64,000 nucleotides of DNA, taken from the NCBI GenBank assembly GCA_016715065.1, contig JADKBN010000010.1, positions 324,997-388,996 of the forward strand, given 5' to 3'. The DNA is from Fibrobacterota bacterium. Lineage in GTDB: Bacteria; Fibrobacterota; Fibrobacteria; UBA5070. A program made the position numbers and the translations under genes. Positions 59,908-64,000 of the stretch are shown here, one piece after another. A model generated the notes under the pieces. It saw only the letters and a list, made by a program, of their open reading frames with translations. It had not been told where the DNA came from and did not search any database. The number at the start of each line of letters is the position of its first letter. Within the stretch, counting starts at the first letter, position 1.

Positions 59908-62900
59908 GTGATCGCCTGGTCTCTGGAGAATCGGTTTCTGGTGCTGATGCTCACGGTGTTCCTGGGGTTGGGCGGGGTATGGGCCCTGCGGACCATTCCG
60001 TTGGACGCCATTCCCGATCTGTCCGATCCCCAGGTGATCGTGCAGACGACCTGGGACGGCACATCGCCGCAGATCGTGGAAGACCAGGTCACCCAGCCGT
60101 TGTCGCGCAGGCTCACCTCCACCCCTGGCGCCCGCGTGGTCCGAGGCTACTCGTTTTTCGGGCAATCCTTGGTCTACGTGATCTTCGAAGAGGGAACGGA
60201 TCTCTACTGGGCGCGTTCTCGGGTCCAGGAGATGCTCGCCAGCATGGGTGCCTCGCTTCCCGATGGCGTCGTCCCTCGGCTGGGTCCGGATGCTTCCGGT
60301 GTGGGTTGGGTCTACGAATACGGGTTGGTGTCGGATTCCGTCGACAACAAGGCCTTGCGACAAGCGCAGGATTGGATCGTCAAGCCCGCGCTCCAAACCC
60401 TGAGCGGGGTCTCGGAGGTCGCCTCGGTGGGCGGGCAGGTGCGGCAATTCCAGGTGAGTGTGGATCCGCTCCGGATCCAGGGGGCGGGGTTGCGGCTGGC
60501 CGACATCGAATCCGCTTTGCGCGCGGCCAGCGCCGATGCGGGTGGGGAAGCGATCGAAGTCGCCGAGACCGAGTGGATGGTCCGCACCCGGGGATTGGTC
60601 CGCACCATTGAAGACCTTCGCGATATCCCGCTCCAGCCGGGTATGCAAGCGGCTTCCGCGATGGGAGGGAACATGGGAGGATCGACTCCGGCACCACCTT
60701 CCAGCCAGACATTCAGGACCTTGCGGCTCTCTGAAGTGGCCACCATCGTGGAGGGCCCAGCCATGCGTCGCGGGCTCACCGACCTCGACGGCGAAGGCGA
60801 CGTGGTGGCCGGGATCGTGGTGATGCGCTACGGCGAAAACGCCCTGACCACCATCGAGGCGGTGAAAGCCAAGTTCGAGGAACTCCAGCCGAGCCTGCCC
60901 AAAGGAACGCGCATCGTGTCGCTCTACGACAGGTCCCATCTGATCCAGGAGGCGGTGGGGCATCTGGGCTGGAAGCTTGCGGAAGAAATGTTGATCGTGG
61001 CGTTGGTGTGCGCGTTGTTTTTGTTCCACGCGCGCTCGGCCCTGATCGCCATTTTCACGCTGCCTGTGGCCCTGCTGGCGGCGTTTCTTGTCATGCGCCT
61101 GCAGGGGATCGGGGCCGATCTCATGAGCCTGGGCGGAATGGCCATCGCGATCGGGGCCATGGTGGACGCGGCCATCATCCTGGTGGAGAACGCGCACAAG
61201 CATCTGGAACACGAACAGGAAAAGCCCCCCGAGGAACGCCGCGAGCACTGGAGCGTGATCCTGGAAAGCGCCCTGGAAGTGGGACCGTCCCTGTTCTGGT
61301 CGCTGCTTCTGATCACCATCTCCTTCCTGCCGGTCTTCGCCCTCGAAGCCCAGGAAGGGCGGCTGTTCCACCCGTTGGCCTTCACCAAAACCTATGCCAT
61401 GGCCGCCGCGGCCCTTTCCGTGACCTTGGTTCCCGTCTTGATGGGCCTGTTCCTGAAGGGACGGATTCCGTCGGAAAACGCCAATCCCCTCAACCGATTG
61501 CTGGTGCGCCTGTACCACCCTGTCGTCTCCGGGGTGTTGCGTCGCCCTTGGATCACCTTGGCGGGTGCGCTGGTGGTCCTGACGTCGGCCATCTATCCCT
61601 TGAGTCGATTGGGGAGCGAATTCATGCCGCCCCTGTTCGAGGGGGACCTGTTGTACATGCCCACCGTGCTTCCGGGGATTTCGGTGACCAAATCCCGCGA
61701 ACTGCTCCAGCAGACCGATCGCATGATCCGCACGGTGCCGGAGGTGGAGCAGGTGTTCGGAAAGAGCGGACGCGCCGAAACCGCCACCGACCCGGCTGGC
61801 TTCGACATGTTCGAGACCGTGATCCGGCTGAAGGACAAATCGCAGTGGCGAAAGGGCGTGACGGTTTCCGACATCGTGCGCGACCTGGATGCGGCCGTGA
61901 AAGTGCCTGGCTTGACCAATGCATGGACCCTTCCCATCAAGTCCCGCATCGACATGCTCTCCACCGGCATCCGCACACCGATCGGGATCAAGGTCAGCGG
62001 GCCGGACCCGGATTCCCTGCAAGCAATCGCCACTCGGGTGGAAGCCTTCCTGAAAGAGCAACATGGGGTGTCTTCGGCCTTCGCCGAACGCGCCGTGGGC
62101 GGATATTACCTGGATGTCGAAATCGACCGGCCCAGGGCCGCGTCCCGCGGGGTTTCCGTGGAGGCGATCAACAATGCGGTCCGGTCCGGTCTGGCGGGAA
62201 TGCCCGTGGCCACCGCGTTCGACGGGTTGGAGCGCATCGACATCACCCTTCGCTACGATCGCGAGAGTCGTGACAGCCGCGAAAAGATCGAAGACCTCTG
62301 GGTGGATGGGGCGGTGGGCGCGGTGCGATTGGCGGAGGTCGCCAAAATCCGCTGGACGATGGGCCCCATGGTGGTGCGCAGCGAATCCGGCAGTCCCAAT
62401 GCCTTCGTTTTCTTGGACACGCGGGAGTCGGATCTGGGCGGGTTCGTGCGGGAAATGGCCCCCAAGCTCGCCCATGCGGTGACCATTCCCACCGGGTATG
62501 GACTGGCCTGGAGCGGACAGTGGGAAGGCATGGAGCGTGTCGAAAAACGCATGATGACGGTGATCCCGTTCACCCTGCTCTTGATTGTCCTGATCCTCTA
62601 TCTGAACACCAAGTCCTTCGTGCGGGTCGCGATCGTGATGCTCGCGGTGCCGTTCTCGCTGGTGGGAGCGTTCTGGTTTCTGTATCTGGCTGATTTCCAG
62701 GTCTCGGTGGCGGTGTGGGTGGGACTGATCGCCTTGGCGGGACTGGACGCCGAAACCGGCGTGGTCATGCTCCTGTACCTGGAGCAGGCTTGGAAAAAGG
62801 TCCGCGACCGGGTGGAAAAGCCCACTCTGGCCGATCTGATGCAGGCCATCGACGAGGGCGCGGTGCGGCGGGTTCGCCCCAAGGTCATGACAGCATCTGT

Positions 62901-63091
62901 CATCCTGGCGGGAGCTTTTCCCGATCCTCTGGAGCGACGGCGCCGGATCGGATGTCATGAAACGAATCGCCGCCCCCATGGTGGGCGGCGTGGTGACCTC
63001 GGTGGCCATGGAACTTCTGGTTTACCCGGCCATTTTCCTGCTGTGGCAGAGACGGTTGGTGGAACGACCGCCGAAACCGGCTCAAGCCTAG
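59908..63091 (+). CDS. cusA: CusA-like heavy-metal RND efflux pump, frameshifted near the C-terminus
   Basis: About 1,060 residues of the heavy-metal RND subfamily. The start is MIAWSLENRFLVLMLTVFLG, followed by LDAIPDLSDPQVIVQTTWDG, two large periplasmic loops and the transmembrane motif AIAIGAMVDAAIILVENAHK with the proton-relay Asp. Reading in frame continues to VMTASVILAG at about 62913. There the expected family ending (LFPILWSDGAGSDVMKRIAA, then TSVAMELLVYPAIFLLWQ) continues in the +1 frame to a stop at 63091. One extra base in the GGAG at 62911-62914 would explain it. Unshifted, translation ends at 63111 with unrelated sequence and lacks the last helices. The start is GTG at 59908. It would pump Cu(I)/Ag(I) with the two preceding genes. 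Confidence 0.88.
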
Positions 63092-63171
63092 CTCGGGGGC
63101 GGAAGTCCTAAATTTCCGGGCACGGCGGTCAGGGCCGCGATCGATCGCGGGACACCCCCAAGGAGAACCTC

Positions 63172-64000
63172 GTGAACAGCTGGCAACAATGGATGGGAAC
63201 CTTCGACGCGACGGCGGCTTTGCGCGCCGTGCTGGTGGTGGCTGCAGCCGTGGTCGCGGGATGGGTGCTGCACTGGCTGGCGTTCTGGCTCTTGGAGCGG
63301 ATCGCCACACGGACCAAGATGGGCTGGGATGATCTGGTCTACCAGCACCTGCGAGGTCCGGCCAGACTCGCCGCGGTGACGTTGGCGCTGTTGTTTTTCC
63401 GACCGGTCCTGGACGAGGCGGGACCGGTGTCGCGATTGTTCCAACACTCCCTGGACATCCTGGCGATCGTCTGCTTGGCTTGGCTCTCGGTGCGGTTCAC
63501 CGTTTTGGTGGGGGAATTTCTTCTGCGCCAATACGACTCGACCGGGACCGACAACCTCCGCTCACGCAAGGTCCAGACGCAGGTCCGGATTCTCCAGAAC
63601 GTGGTCGTGGTGATGGTGGTGGTTTTGGGCGCCGCGTTGGTGCTGATGACCTTTCCGGGAGTGCGCAGGATCGGGGCCAGCCTGTTGGCTTCCGCCGGCA
63701 TCGCGGGTATCATCCTGGGGCTCGCCGCGCAAAAGACGATCGCCAATCTGATCGCTGGCATCCAGTTGGCCATCACCCAACCGGTGCGGATCGACGATGT
63801 CGTGATCGTGGAAGGGGAGTGGGGCTGGATCGAAGAAATCACCCTCACCTACGTGGTGGTCAAAATCTGGGATCTGCGTCGGTTGGTGCTTCCCATTTCG
63901 TACTTCATCGAACGACCCATCCAGAACTGGACCCGTTCGGCGTCGGAAATCCTGGGTACCGTGAGCATCCACTGCGACCACACCGCCGATGTGGCCGTGC
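63172..64000 (+). CDS. MscS-type mechanosensitive channel, C-terminus cut by the window edge
   Basis: The frame opens with GTG at 63172 after an AAGGAG ribosome site and remains open to the right edge (276 codons). Three or more transmembrane helices are followed by the MscS pore helix and beta domain: LASAGIAGIILGLAAQKTIA, NLIAGIQLAITQPVRIDDVV and VEGEWGWIEEITLTYVVVKI. The conserved PISYFIERPIQNWTR follows. MscS-family channels release solutes on osmotic downshift. The gene follows cusA but has its own ribosome site and a gap of about 80 bases. The missing part is the C-terminal cytoplasmic domain. Confidence 0.92.
   Translation, partial: MNSWQQWMGTFDATAALRAVLVVAAAVVAGWVLHWLAFWLLERIATRTKMGWDDLVYQHLRGPARLAAVTLALLFFRPVLDEAGPVSRLFQHSLDILAIVCLAWLSVRFTVLVGEFLLRQYDSTGTDNLRSRKVQTQVRILQNVVVVMVVVLGAALVLMTFPGVRRIGASLLASAGIAGIILGLAAQKTIANLIAGIQLAITQPVRIDDVVIVEGEWGWIEEITLTYVVVKIWDLRRLVLPISYFIERPIQNWTRSASEILGTVSIHCDHTADVAV

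Noticed and set aside
59869..63009. Minus-strand open frame of over 1,000 codons opposite cusA
   Set aside because: His/Gln/Arg/Gly-biased, with no motifs; it is the antisense shadow of a GC-rich RND pump gene.

Overview
The window looks like chromosome of a GC-rich, diderm (Gram-negative) bacterium. Outer-membrane lipoproteins, a Wza/Wzc capsule exporter, beta-barrel proteins and a tripartite RND pump all require an outer membrane. Two secreted proteins (the beta-helix protein at 5990-7663 and the esterase at 43061-44218) end in a short beta-rich tail resembling a type IX-style sorting domain. That tail, with the general gene mix, suggests the FCB group, possibly Fibrobacterota. This placement is an inference from style, not from a marker gene.

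Region 1 (1-19.2 kb) is a surface-polysaccharide locus. On the minus strand are a polymerase/ligase-like membrane protein (cut by the left edge), a family 2 glycosyltransferase, the Wzc-type copolymerase/kinase, the Wza exporter and a secreted beta-helix protein. On the plus strand follow WbqC, three tandem ATP-grasp paralogues, a GNAT acetyltransferase and an RfbH-like PLP dehydrase. Convergent to these are a PLP aminotransferase, a Wzx-type flippase and a beta-propeller protein. Together they would make, modify, flip, polymerise and export a glycan carrying unusual deoxy or amino sugars.

Region 2 (19.3-25.2 kb) is mixed: an anchored unknown protein, tRNA-Ser(GCU), gltX, a frameshifted PAS/SpoIIE phosphatase and galE. 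Region 3 (25.3-31.9 kb) is a compact tellurite-type stress cassette with three TerY-like vWA proteins, a PP2C phosphatase, a kinase-like protein and two TerD proteins, all on one strand. Region 4 (32-42.4 kb) is mainly housekeeping: thrC, a three-gene envelope operon (lipoprotein, barrel, secreted EEP-fold phosphoesterase), hrpA, a GH25 muramidase, cysM and an OsmC protein.

Region 5 (42.4-49.7 kb) is the most unusual part. Two inverted copies of a roughly 395-bp, hairpin-rich repeat flank an accessory block: a secreted esterase, an Rpn-type nuclease, and a visibly AT-richer two-gene unit (745-aa unknown protein plus a secreted YD-repeat protein) preceded by a perfect CRP-type palindrome. A broken duplicate of the second gene and a T-rich tract follow. 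Region 6 (49.8-64 kb) holds a sulfate ABC transporter operon (cysP/sbp, cysT, cysW, cysA). It then holds a metal-handling block: TRASH/YHS-like protein, Met/His/Gly-rich small protein, ECF sigma factor, putative membrane anti-sigma, barrel, Cys-rich protein and a CusCBA-like efflux operon. An MscS channel runs off the right edge.

A dispersed palindromic repeat (consensus near CGTTCGTCCTGAGGAGCCC with its complementary arm) occurs in several intergenic gaps. Two otherwise intact genes (SpoIIE phosphatase, cusA) carry single frameshifts, which may be sequencing errors.
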